Source of the DNA: PFJX01 sp964646585
GTDB taxonomy: Bacteria; Pseudomonadota; Gammaproteobacteria; Burkholderiales; Thiobacillaceae
NCBI GenBank assembly: GCA_964646585.1
Contig: CAZYEY010000281.1
Coordinates: 1-16,021, forward strand
Reading direction: 5' to 3'
DNA length: 16,021 nt
Both the position numbers and the translations under genes were made by a program. Below the pieces are notes generated by a model. The model was not told the origin of the DNA and did not search any database. It saw only the letters and a list, made by a program, of their open reading frames with translations. Positions within the stretch are counted from its first letter, which is position 1; each line of letters begins with the position of its first letter. Of this stretch, positions 1 to 7,032 are shown one piece after another.

Positions 1-1218
1 CGCCGGCGGTGGCAAAATGCCGCCGCCGGCCGCCTGGCGGGCTGGCGGGCCCGGGGCGACGAAGCGGTACGGGAATACACCGCGCGCTTCGATCGCCCCG
101 ACGCGCCGGCCCTGGCCAGTCTGGAACTGGGCAGGGCGGACCTGGGGGCAGCCCTGGGAAAGCTGCCCTTGCGCCTGGAAAAAGCCTTGCAGGCTGCTGC
201 GGAGCGGGTGCGGGCCTACCACGAGCGGCAGCGCCAGGAATCCTGGACTTACACGGAAGCCGACGGCACCGTGCTGGGCCAGCAGGTCACGGCCCTGGAC
301 CGGGTGGGGCTGTATGTGCCCGGCGGCAAGGCGGCCTATCCCTCCTCGGTGCTGATGAACGCCATTCCCGCCAAGGTGGCCGGGGTGAAGGAACTCATCA
401 TGGTGGTGCCCACGCCGGACGGGGTGCGCAACGACCTGGTGCTGGCGGCGGCCCTGGTATCCGGCGTCGACCGGGTGTTCTGCATCGGCGGCGCCCAGGC
501 GGTGGCGGCCCTGGCCTACGGCACCGAGACCATCCCCCAGGTGGACAAGATCGTGGGCCCCGGCAACGCCTATGTGGCCGAGGCCAAGCGCCGGGTGTTC
601 GGCATCGTCGGCATCGACATGATCGCCGGCCCCTCGGAAATCCTGGTGATCTGCGATGGCAAGACCAACCCGGACTGGATTGCCATGGATCTCTTCTCCC
701 AGGCCGAGCATGACGAGTTGGCCCAGTCCATCCTCATCTCTCCCGACGCGGCTTTTCTGGACGCAGTGCAAGCCAGCGTGAGGAAGCTGCTGCCCACCCT
801 GCCGCGCCAGAACGTGATTTCCGCATCCATCGGCAACCGGGGCGGGCTGATCCACTGCCGCGACCTGGCCGAGGCCGCCGAGATCGCCAACTTCATCGCC
901 CCGGAACATCTGGAACTGTCGGTGGAGGATCCCAATGCCATGCTGCCGCTGATCCGCCATGCCGGCGCCATCTTCATGGGGCGCAACACCTGCGAGGCCC
1001 TGGGAGACTACTGCGCCGGCCCCAACCACGTGTTGCCCACCTCCCGCACGGCCCGTTTCTCCTCGCCCCTGGGGGTCTACGACTTCCAGAAGCGCTCCAG
1101 CATCATCCACGTCTCCGAACAGGGGGCGAAGAGCCTGGGCGAGATCGCCACCGCCCTGGCCTACGGCGAGGGCCTCCAGGCGCACGGGCGTTCGGCCGAG
1201 TACCGGATGGGACACTGA
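1..1218 (+). CDS. hisD: Histidinol dehydrogenase HisD (5' partial)
   Basis: HisD carries out the last two steps of histidine synthesis: NAD-dependent oxidation of L-histidinol through the aldehyde to L-histidine, in the cytoplasm with a zinc ion. The window begins inside the gene, so roughly the first 30 residues are missing. Family motifs are visible: VGLYVPGGKAAYPSSVLMN, VGPGNAYVAEAKR, IAGPSEILV, the zinc-ligand segment SQAEHDE, the catalytic Glu-His pair in APEHLELS, and GDYCAGPNHVLPTSRTARF near the C-terminus. The reading frame is well supported from about base 55 (RARGDEAVREYTARFD). Before that the family match is poor, and a shift from another frame at the AAAA run (14-17) is possible. 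The stop is TGA, followed by 73 non-coding bases before hisC. First visible gene of the his operon. Confidence 0.95.
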   Translation, partial: RRRWQNAAAGRLAGWRARGDEAVREYTARFDRPDAPALASLELGRADLGAALGKLPLRLEKALQAAAERVRAYHERQRQESWTYTEADGTVLGQQVTALDRVGLYVPGGKAAYPSSVLMNAIPAKVAGVKELIMVVPTPDGVRNDLVLAAALVSGVDRVFCIGGAQAVAALAYGTETIPQVDKIVGPGNAYVAEAKRRVFGIVGIDMIAGPSEILVICDGKTNPDWIAMDLFSQAEHDELAQSILISPDAAFLDAVQASVRKLLPTLPRQNVISASIGNRGGLIHCRDLAEAAEIANFIAPEHLELSVEDPNAMLPLIRHAGAIFMGRNTCEALGDYCAGPNHVLPTSRTARFSSPLGVYDFQKRSSIIHVSEQGAKSLGEIATALAYGEGLQAHGRSAEYRMGH

Positions 1219-1229
1219 CCGGCAGGCAA

Positions 1230-1286
1230 GCCCGCCAGCGGGCACCCCGCGCCCTCCGGAATCCGGTATCTTTCGGGCTCGAGCCC
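1230..1286 (+). other. Hairpin-rich hisD-hisC spacer
   Basis: The 73-base gap between hisD and hisC holds three inverted repeats: GCCCG/CGGGC (1230-1243, 4-base loop), CCGG/CCGG (1256-1266) and a perfect 12-bp palindrome GGGCTCGAGCCC (1275-1286) just upstream of the hisC start. No T-run follows any of them, so they are not classical terminators. They could affect mRNA processing or stability, or mean nothing in such GC-rich DNA. Confidence 0.3.
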
Positions 1287-1291
1287 ACGCC

Positions 1292-2362
1292 ATGACCCCC
1301 GACCAGCTCATCCGTCCTGAAATCCTGGCCCTGTCCGCCTACCACGTCGCCGACGCCAGCGGCCTGGTGAAGCTGGACGCCATGGAGAATCCCTATCGGC
1401 TGCCCGAGCCGCTGCGGCGCGAACTGGGCGCTCTGCTGGCGGAGGCGGCCATCAACCGCTATCCCCATCCCCAGGCCCCGGGCGTGCAGCAGGCCCTGCG
1501 CGCCGCCTTCGGCATCGGGCCGGAATACGACATCCTGCTGGGCAACGGCTCCGACGAACTGATCCAGATCCTGGCCTTGGCCCTGGCCAGGCCCGGCGCC
1601 ACCCTGCTGGCGGTGGAGCCCTCCTTCGTCATGTACCGCATGATCGCCGGCTTCGCCGGCCTGCGTTACGTGGGCGTGCCTCTCCGGGAGGACTTTTCCC
1701 TGGACGAGGCGGCCATGCTGGAGGCCGCGGAGCGGGAAGAACCGGCCCTGACCTTTCTGGCCTATCCCAACAACCCCACCGGCAACGTGTTCGACCGGGG
1801 CGCCGTGGAGCGCGTCATCGCCGCCACGCCGGGGCTGGTGGTGGTGGACGAGGCCTACCACGCCTTCGCCGGCGGCCTTTCCTTCCTCGACGCCCTGGAC
1901 CGCTTCGACAACCTGGTCCTCATGCGCACCGTCTCCAAGCTGGGCCTGGCCGGCCTGCGACTCGGCTACATGGTGGGCAAACCCGCGTGGATCGGGGAGT
2001 TCGACAAAGTGCGCCTACCGTATAATGTCAATGTCCTGACCCAGGTGGCGGCCCGCCATGCCCTCGAGCACGTGGAAGTGCTGGAGGCCCAGGCGGCCAC
2101 TCTGGTCGGTGAGCGGGGGAAACTTTTCCAGGCCCTGGCGGCACTGCCCGGGGTGCAAGCCTTCGAGAGCCAGGCCAATTTCATCCTTTTCCGGGTCGCC
2201 CGGGCGAAAAAGGTGTTTTCCGGCCTCAAGGCCAGGGGGGTGTTGATCAAATGCCTGGATGGTAGCCATCCCCTGCTGAACGAGTGCCTGCGGGTGACCG
2301 TGGGCGCTCCGGACGAGAACGAAGCTTTCCTGGCCGCCCTGGCGGCCGAACTGGACCAATGA
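1292..2362 (+). CDS. hisC: Histidinol-phosphate aminotransferase HisC
   Basis: HisC is a cytoplasmic PLP enzyme that transfers the amino group of glutamate to imidazole acetol-phosphate, giving histidinol-phosphate. The 356-residue length fits the family (about 350-360). Visible features of the fold type I aminotransferase: LDAMENPY near residue 30, NRYPHPQ, LGNGSDELIQ, YPNNPTGN, VVVDEAYHAF (the Asp that pairs with the PLP pyridine nitrogen), the PLP lysine in RTVSKLGLAGLRLGY, and the C-terminal LRVTVG segment. The frame stays open far upstream, but ATG at 1292 gives the usual HisC N-terminus, and the extra sequence overlaps hisD. No clear Shine-Dalgarno precedes it. It ends one base before hisB, so the two are probably translationally coupled. 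Confidence 0.96.
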   Translation: MTPDQLIRPEILALSAYHVADASGLVKLDAMENPYRLPEPLRRELGALLAEAAINRYPHPQAPGVQQALRAAFGIGPEYDILLGNGSDELIQILALALARPGATLLAVEPSFVMYRMIAGFAGLRYVGVPLREDFSLDEAAMLEAAEREEPALTFLAYPNNPTGNVFDRGAVERVIAATPGLVVVDEAYHAFAGGLSFLDALDRFDNLVLMRTVSKLGLAGLRLGYMVGKPAWIGEFDKVRLPYNVNVLTQVAARHALEHVEVLEAQAATLVGERGKLFQALAALPGVQAFESQANFILFRVARAKKVFSGLKARGVLIKCLDGSHPLLNECLRVTVGAPDENEAFLAALAAELDQ

Positions 2363-2363
2363 C

Positions 2364-2951
2364 ATGCGCAGCGCCGAAGTCACCCGCAACACGCTGGAAA
2401 CCCGGATCACCGTCAAAATCGCTCTCGACGGCACCGGCAAGTCCGCTTTCCGCACCGGCGTGCCTTTCCTCGAACACATGCTGGATCAGGTGGCCCGCCA
2501 CGGTTTGATCGATCTGGACATCGTGGCCGAGGGCGATCTCCACATCGACGCCCACCATACCGTCGAGGACATCGGCATCACCTTGGGCCAGGCCGTAGCC
2601 TCGGCCCTGGGCGACAAGAAGGGAGTGAGACGCTACGGCCACGCCTACGTGCCCCTGGACGAGGCTCTCTCAAGGGTGGTCGTGGACCTCTCTGGCCGGC
2701 CCGGCCTGGAATTTCACGTGGAATTCACCCGGGCCCGCATCGGCGATTTCGATGTGGACCTGTTTCGGGAGTTCTTCCAGGGCTTCGTCAACCATGCCGG
2801 CGTCACCCTGCATGTGGACTGCCTGCGTGGGATCAATGCCCACCACCAGGCCGAGACCGTGTTCAAGGCCTTCGGCCGGGCCTTGCGCATGGCCATCGAG
2901 GCGGACCCGCGCATGGGCGGCGTCATGCCTTCCACCAAGGGCACCCTGTAA
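2364..2951 (+). CDS. hisB: Imidazoleglycerol-phosphate dehydratase HisB (monofunctional)
   Basis: HisB dehydrates imidazole glycerol phosphate to imidazole acetol-phosphate, the sixth step of histidine synthesis, as a manganese enzyme. The 195-residue product is the stand-alone dehydratase. It lacks the N-terminal histidinol-phosphatase domain found in the enterobacterial bifunctional HisB, so the phosphatase step must be encoded elsewhere; no candidate lies in this window. Metal-binding motifs are clear: FLEHMLDQVARHG near residue 35, DAHHTVEDIGI near residue 65, and NAHHQAETVFKAFGRAL near residue 165. The gene starts one base after the hisC stop, and its TAA stop shares a base with the hisH ATG (TAATG), which indicates tight coupling. 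Confidence 0.97.
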   Translation: MRSAEVTRNTLETRITVKIALDGTGKSAFRTGVPFLEHMLDQVARHGLIDLDIVAEGDLHIDAHHTVEDIGITLGQAVASALGDKKGVRRYGHAYVPLDEALSRVVVDLSGRPGLEFHVEFTRARIGDFDVDLFREFFQGFVNHAGVTLHVDCLRGINAHHQAETVFKAFGRALRMAIEADPRMGGVMPSTKGTL

Positions 2952-3598
2952 TGCCGGATATCGCCGTCATCGACTACGGCATGGGCAACCTGCACTCGGT
3001 GCGCAAGGCCCTGGAACACGTGGCCCCCGGCGCCGAGGTGGCGGTCACCGACGACCCGGCCCTGATCGCCGCCGCCACCCGGGTGGTCTTCCCCGGCCAG
3101 GGCGCGGCCCCCGACTGCATGGCGGAGATCGAGGCCCATGGCCTGCGCCACGTCATTCTGGGGGCAGCGGCCGAAAAGCCCTTCCTGGGGATCTGCATGG
3201 GCCTGCAAGTGCTGTTCGACCACAGCGAGGAAGGGGACACCCCCTGTCTGGGCCTCATGGCGGGCCGGGTAAAGCGCTTCCCCGATGCCGCCATGCGCGA
3301 CGCTGCCGGCAACAGGCTCAAGGTCCCTCACATGGGCTGGAACAACGTGCGCCAGGCCATGGCCCATCCCCTGTGGGCTGGCATCGAGGATGGCGCCCGC
3401 TTCTACTTCGTGCACAGCTATTTCGCCCAGCCGGCCGACCCGGAAGTGACCGCCGGGGAATCCAGCTATCCCTTCCCCTTTACCTGCGCGGTGGCCCGGG
3501 ACAACCTGTTCGCCGTGCAGTTCCACCCCGAGAAGAGCGCGGCCGCCGGCCTGCGCCTGCTGCAAAACTTCGTGTCCTGGGACGGCAATCCGAGGTAA
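2951..3598 (+). CDS. hisH: Imidazole glycerol phosphate synthase glutaminase subunit HisH
   Basis: HisH is the class I glutamine amidotransferase half of IGP synthase. It hydrolyses glutamine and channels ammonia to HisF, which forms imidazole glycerol phosphate and AICAR. The 215-residue protein begins IAVIDYGMGNLHSVRKAL. The nucleophile Cys82 sits in LGICMGLQVLF, and the other two triad members, His192 and Glu194, are in AVQFHPEKS. The oxyanion-region motif reads PGQGAAPDCM, as in many proteobacteria. Its start overlaps the hisB stop and it ends two bases before hisA. HisH needs an intact HisF to work, which makes the nonsense codon in the neighbouring hisF notable. Confidence 0.97.
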   Translation: MPDIAVIDYGMGNLHSVRKALEHVAPGAEVAVTDDPALIAAATRVVFPGQGAAPDCMAEIEAHGLRHVILGAAAEKPFLGICMGLQVLFDHSEEGDTPCLGLMAGRVKRFPDAAMRDAAGNRLKVPHMGWNNVRQAMAHPLWAGIEDGARFYFVHSYFAQPADPEVTAGESSYPFPFTCAVARDNLFAVQFHPEKSAAAGLRLLQNFVSWDGNPR

Positions 3599-3600
3599 TC

Positions 3601-4347
3601 ATGCTCATCATTCCCGCGATCGATCTCAAAGACGGCCAGTGCGTGCGCCTGAAGCAGGGCGAAATGGACAGCGCCACCGTGTTCTCCAGCAACCCCGCCG
3701 ACATGGCCGAGAAATGGCTGGCTAGCGGCGCCCGCCGCCTGCACCTGGTGGACCTGAACGGCGCCTTCGCCGGCAAGCCGGTGAACGAGGCGGCCATCAA
3801 GGCCATCGTCAACGAGGTGGGCGACGAGATCCCCGTGCAGTTGGGCGGCGGCATCCGCGATTTGGACACCATCGAGCGCTATCTGGACGATGGCATCTCC
3901 TACGTCATCATCGGCAGCGCTGCGGTGAAGAACCCGGGCTTCCTCCACGATGCCTGTACCGCCTTCCCCGGCCACATCCTCGTCGGCCTGGACGCCAAGG
4001 ACGGCAAGGTGGCGGTGGAGGGCTGGTCCAAGGTGACCCACCACGACGTCATCGACCTGGCGAAGAAGTTCCAGGACTACGGCGTCGAGGGCGTGGTCTA
4101 CACCGACATCGGCCGGGACGGCATGCTCTCCGGCGTCAACATCGAGGCCACGGTGAAGCTGGCCCAGGCCCTCTCCATTCCGGTCATCGCCAGCGGCGGC
4201 ATCACCAACCTGGATGACGTGAAGAAGCTCTGCGCCGTGGAAGGGGAAGGCATCATGGGCGCCATCACCGGCCGGGCCATCTACGAGGGCACCCTGGATT
4301 TCACCGCCGCCCAGGCGCTGGCCGACGAGCTTTCCGGCAATACGTGA
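3601..4347 (+). CDS. hisA: ProFAR isomerase HisA
   Basis: HisA is the (beta-alpha)8-barrel enzyme that isomerises ProFAR to PRFAR through an Amadori rearrangement, in the cytoplasm. The 248-residue length is typical. Visible motifs are MLIIPAIDLKDGQCVRLKQG with catalytic Asp8, HLVDLNGAF, the phosphate-binding VQLGGGIR, the second catalytic Asp in VGLDAKDGKVAVEGW, VVYTDIGRDGMLSG, and the second phosphate-binding loop in PVIASGGI. The start is well placed: ATG two bases after the hisH stop, with GAGGT just upstream acting as ribosome-binding site inside the end of hisH. It is paralogous to hisF, the next gene, and the two share the half-barrel repeat architecture. Confidence 0.97.
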   Translation: MLIIPAIDLKDGQCVRLKQGEMDSATVFSSNPADMAEKWLASGARRLHLVDLNGAFAGKPVNEAAIKAIVNEVGDEIPVQLGGGIRDLDTIERYLDDGISYVIIGSAAVKNPGFLHDACTAFPGHILVGLDAKDGKVAVEGWSKVTHHDVIDLAKKFQDYGVEGVVYTDIGRDGMLSGVNIEATVKLAQALSIPVIASGGITNLDDVKKLCAVEGEGIMGAITGRAIYEGTLDFTAAQALADELSGNT

Positions 4348-4359
4348 CGGAAGACCGAA

Positions 4360-5130
4360 TTGGGCCTCGCCAAACGCATCATCCCCTGCCTGGACGTCAC
4401 TGCCGGCCGCGTGGTGAAGGGGGTCAACTTCGTCAACCTGCGGGACGCCGGCGATCCCGTGGAGATCGCCCGCCGCTATGACGAGCAGGGGGCCGACGAA
4501 CTGACCTTCCTGGACATCACCGCCACTTCCGACAACCGGGATCTGATCCTCCACATCATCGAGGACGTGGCCGCCCAGGTCTTCATTCCCCTCACCGTGG
4601 GGGGGGGCGTGCGCGCCGTGTAGGACGTGCGGCGGCTGCTCCATGCCGGCGCCGACAAGGTCTCCATCAACACCGCCGCCGTGTTCAATCCGCAACTGGT
4701 GAAGGACTGCACCGACCGCTTCGGCAGCCAGTGCATCGTGGTGGCCATCGACGCCAAGCAGACCGTCTGGGGCGCCACGCCCAAATGGGAGATCTTCACC
4801 CACGGCGGCCGCAAGCCCACCGGCCTGGATGCCGTGGAATGGGCGCGGAAGATGGAGGAACTCGGGGCGGGCGAGATCCTTCTCACCAGCATGGACCGGG
4901 ATGGGGCCAAGATCGGCTTCGATCTCAACCTGACCCGGGCCATCGTGGACGCGGTGAACATCCCCGTCATCGCCAGCGGCGGGGGGGGCAACCTGCAAGA
5001 CATGGCCGACGGCGTGAAGATCGGCGGCGCCGAAGAGGTGCTGGCGGCCAGCATCTTCCACTTCGGCGAATACACCGTGGAACAGTGCAAGCGTTACATG
5101 GCGGAACGGGACATCGAGGTAAGGCGATGA
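4360..5130 (+). pseudogene. hisF: IGP synthase cyclase subunit HisF, interrupted by an amber codon
   Basis: HisF is the cyclase half of IGP synthase; it uses HisH-derived ammonia to convert PRFAR to imidazole glycerol phosphate and AICAR. The reading frame 4360-5130 encodes a full 256-codon HisF, but codon 88 (4621-4623) is TAG, inside VGGGVRAV*DVRRLLHAGADKVS, where the family usually has an acidic or polar residue. Both halves are otherwise well conserved: catalytic Asp12 (IIPCLDV) and Asp131 (VVAIDAKQ), ADELTFLDITA, EILLTSMDRDG, and the C-terminal VLAASIFHFGEYT. The usual SGG-V/A-GN phosphate loop reads SGGGGN here. A rare TTG start is chosen because it gives the standard MGLAKRIIPCLDV N-terminus and has GGAAG upstream. 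Either a sequencing error or a genuine lesion; the frame downstream shows no other break. The end overlaps hisI by four bases (ATGA). Confidence 0.9.
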
Positions 5131-5528
5131 GCAAGACGGCGAACGAGTCCTGGCTCAACAAGATCAACTGGTCGGAGGATGGCCTGATTCCTGCCATCGC
5201 CCAGGATGCCCAGACCGGCGACATCCTGATGGTGGCCTGGATGAACCGGGACTCCCTGAAGCGCACGGTGGAAACCGGCGAGGCGGTGTACTGGTCCCGC
5301 TCCCGCAAAAAACTCTGGCACAAGGGCGAGGAATCCGGTCACACCCAGAAGGTGGTGGAATTGCGTTTGGACTGTGACGAGGACGTATTGCTGCTGAAGG
5401 TCGAGCAGGTGGGCGGCATCGCCTGCCACACCGGGCGTCGCAGCTGCTTCTTCCAGAAGCTGGAGCAGGGCCGGTGGGTGGCGGTGGATCCGGTGCTCAA
5501 GGATCCCCACGAGATCTACAAGAAATGA
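5127..5528 (+). CDS. hisI: Phosphoribosyl-AMP cyclohydrolase HisI
   Basis: HisI opens the adenine ring of phosphoribosyl-AMP to give ProFAR, the third step of the pathway, using zinc. The 133-residue protein is the single-domain form; the pyrophosphohydrolase is encoded separately by the next gene, unlike the fused HisIE of enterobacteria. Visible family features are ILMVAWMNRDSLKRTVETG, YWSRSRKKLWHKGEESGH, the metal-binding LRLDCDEDVLLL, and the two-cysteine segment IACHTGRRSCFF. The start ATG overlaps the hisF stop in ATGA, and its own TGA overlaps the hisE ATG in the same way, so it sits in a tightly coupled run hisF-hisI-hisE. Confidence 0.97.
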   Translation: MSKTANESWLNKINWSEDGLIPAIAQDAQTGDILMVAWMNRDSLKRTVETGEAVYWSRSRKKLWHKGEESGHTQKVVELRLDCDEDVLLLKVEQVGGIACHTGRRSCFFQKLEQGRWVAVDPVLKDPHEIYKK

Positions 5529-5854
5529 GCGGCCCGTCATCCGACATCCTGGCCCGCCTGGCGGAGACCCTGGAGGCGCGCAAGTGCGCGGATCCCCAGT
5601 CCTCCTACGTGGCCAGGCTCTACGCCAAGGGCCTGGACGCGATCCTGAAGAAGGTGGCCGAGGAGGCGGCGGAGACCATCATGGCCGCCAAGGACGGCGT
5701 ACGCGAAAAAATCATCTATGAAACCGCCGACCTGTGGTTTCATTCCCTGGTTCTGCTGGCCCGGGAAGGCATCCACCCGGACGAGATCCTGAATGAGCTG
5801 GCCCGCCGGGAGGGCCTGTCCGGGCTGGCCGAGAAGGCTTCCCGACCCGGCTAG
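5525..5854 (+). CDS. hisE: Phosphoribosyl-ATP pyrophosphatase HisE
   Basis: HisE hydrolyses N1-phosphoribosyl-ATP to phosphoribosyl-AMP and pyrophosphate, the second step of histidine synthesis. The 109-residue all-alpha protein belongs to the MazG-like NTP pyrophosphohydrolase superfamily. Its magnesium-binding signature is visible: SYVARLYAKGLDAILKKVAE followed by EEAAETIMAAKDG and then YETADLWFHSLVLLA, with the expected EE...E and E..D acidic pairs. I chose ATG at 5525 because it overlaps the hisI stop (ATGA) and gives the usual N-terminal length; the frame is open further upstream but that would lie inside hisI. It ends with TAG, showing that TAG is used as a normal stop in this genome. 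Confidence 0.96.
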   Translation: MSGPSSDILARLAETLEARKCADPQSSYVARLYAKGLDAILKKVAEEAAETIMAAKDGVREKIIYETADLWFHSLVLLAREGIHPDEILNELARREGLSGLAEKASRPG

Positions 5855-5873
5855 ACAAGCGAGAGAAGAAGCG

Positions 5874-6209
5874 ATGAGCGATTGCATTTTCTGCAAGATC
5901 GTGGCGGGCGAGATTCCCTGCCGCAAGGTGTACGAAGACGATGACGTGCTGGCCTTCCACGACATCCATCCCGTGGCGCCGGTGCATTTCATGCTCATTC
6001 CAAAGGTCCACGTGGCATCCCTGGCGGAATGCGACGACCGTCACCAGGCCGTGCTGGGCAGGATCCTCCTGCTGGCCCCCAGGCTGGCCCGGGAGCAGGG
6101 CCTGGCCGACGGTTTCCGCACCGCCATCAACACCGGCAGGGGCGGCGGCCAGGAAGTCTTCCACCTCCACGTCCACGTCATCGGCGGCAACGGGCCGCGC
6201 CCCCTTTAA
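5874..6209 (+). CDS. HIT-family nucleotide-binding protein (HinT-like)
   Basis: This 111-residue protein is a histidine-triad hydrolase of the HinT branch. Such enzymes cleave purine nucleoside phosphoramidates and aminoacyl-adenylates; the physiological substrate is usually uncertain. The N-terminus DCIFCKIVAGEIPCRKVYED with a CxxC pair is the standard HinT start, and the HIT motif HLHVHVIGG lies at the C-terminus, with NTGRGGGQEVFH before it. The gene lies 19 bases after hisE, behind a purine-rich GAGAGAAGAAG ribosome-binding site, and 26 bases before tatA. A HIT gene between hisE and tatA is a conserved arrangement in betaproteobacteria. A role in histidine synthesis is not implied by the sequence. 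Confidence 0.93.
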   Translation: MSDCIFCKIVAGEIPCRKVYEDDDVLAFHDIHPVAPVHFMLIPKVHVASLAECDDRHQAVLGRILLLAPRLAREQGLADGFRTAINTGRGGGQEVFHLHVHVIGGNGPRPL

Positions 6210-6235
6210 GCGAAATTTGATCGAGGAGAAACATC

Positions 6236-6460
6236 ATGGGCTCTTTCAGCATCTGGCATTGGTTGATCGTCCTGGTGATCGTGCTGCTGGTGTTCGGCAC
6301 CAAGAAGCTGCGCAACATCGGCGGCGACCTGGGCGGCGCCGTGAAGAACTTCAAGGACGCCATGAACGAAGAAAAGAACAAGCCCGGCGAGCTGCCGCGC
6401 CAGGGCGAGACCCGCGGCACCACCATCGAGGGCGAAATCAAGGACAAGCAGCAATCCTGA
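6236..6460 (+). CDS. tatA: Sec-independent translocase protein TatA
   Basis: TatA is the pore-forming component of the twin-arginine pathway, which exports folded proteins across the inner membrane. The 74-residue protein has the expected layout: a short periplasmic N-terminus, one transmembrane helix (about residues 5-20, WHWLIVLVIVLLVF), the FG hinge (FGTKKL), an amphipathic helix (RNIGGDLGGAVKNFKDAM) and a charged flexible tail. A strong GAGGAG ribosome-binding site lies eight bases before the ATG, better than that of tatB. That fits the known need for much more TatA than TatB or TatC. Confidence 0.96.
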   Translation: MGSFSIWHWLIVLVIVLLVFGTKKLRNIGGDLGGAVKNFKDAMNEEKNKPGELPRQGETRGTTIEGEIKDKQQS

Positions 6461-6540
6461 ACCCACCGTCGCGGGCTGCAGCCAGGGAGCAAGGCTGACG
6501 CTTCCTCTCATCGTCCGGCGCGGTCCCCCATTCGACATCC
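6461..6540 (+). other. tatA-tatB spacer with inverted repeats
   Basis: Eighty non-coding bases separate tatA and tatB, the longest gap inside the his-tat unit. It holds a 10-bp palindrome GGCTGCAGCC (6474-6483) and an alternative hairpin CAGCC/GGCTG (6479-6483 with 6493-6497). No T-run follows, and no clear Shine-Dalgarno precedes the tatB ATG. The segment could lower tatB expression relative to tatA, but this is inference. Confidence 0.3.
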
Positions 6541-7020
6541 ATGTTCGACATCGGCTTCTCCGAACTCCTGATCATTGGTCTGGTGGCGCTCATCGTCATC
6601 GGCCCCGAACGTTTGCCCAAGGTGGCGCGCACCGCCGGGCAATGGCTGGGCAAGCTGAACCGCTATGTATCCCAGGTGAAGCAGGACATCGACCGGGACA
6701 TCAAGCTGGAAGAACTGCGCAAGATGCAGCAGGAGATGCGGGAGACGGCCCAGAAATACGAGATCCTGGCCAACCAGACCGCCCGGGAGGTGGAGGAGAC
6801 GGTGGCCCAGGGGACGGACCAGATCAGCCGGGTCATGGAGGCCATGAGCGTCACCGACGGCGGCCTGGCCAAGCAGGAATTCGCAAAGATCCAGGCGGAG
6901 ACCGCCGCAGCGGCCGGCACCCTCGAAGCCGCGCCGGCCGCCGTGAGTGCGCCGGAATCTCCGGTCGAAGCCGCCGCGCAGCCGGCGCCGGACAAACCCA
7001 CGCCGCCCCCGGTGGCCTGA
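6541..7020 (+). CDS. tatB: Sec-independent translocase protein TatB
   Basis: TatB joins TatC in the receptor complex that binds twin-arginine signal peptides. The 159-residue protein starts MFDIGFSELLIIGLVALIVIG, with the conserved Glu8 and the GP hinge (GPERLP) that separate TatB from TatA. An amphipathic helix and a long charged, probably coiled-coil segment follow (about residues 40-110). The C-terminal tail is rich in Ala, Pro and Glu and likely disordered. The start is fixed by the conserved MFDIG N-terminus although no good ribosome-binding site is present. It ends 12 bases before tatC. Confidence 0.96.
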   Translation: MFDIGFSELLIIGLVALIVIGPERLPKVARTAGQWLGKLNRYVSQVKQDIDRDIKLEELRKMQQEMRETAQKYEILANQTAREVEETVAQGTDQISRVMEAMSVTDGGLAKQEFAKIQAETAAAAGTLEAAPAAVSAPESPVEAAAQPAPDKPTPPPVA

Positions 7021-7032
7021 GAAAGCCGAGCC

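Noticed and set aside
3466..5061. Long antisense open frame of about 530 codons opposite hisH-hisA-hisF
   Set aside because: A shadow of conserved genes on the other strand. High GC makes stop codons rare, and the translation is low-complexity with no family motif.
4627..5130. Re-initiation at GTG 4627 producing a split HisF
   Set aside because: The AGGA before it is only one base from the GTG, too close to act as a ribosome-binding site, and the break falls inside a barrel strand-helix unit rather than between the two half-barrels.
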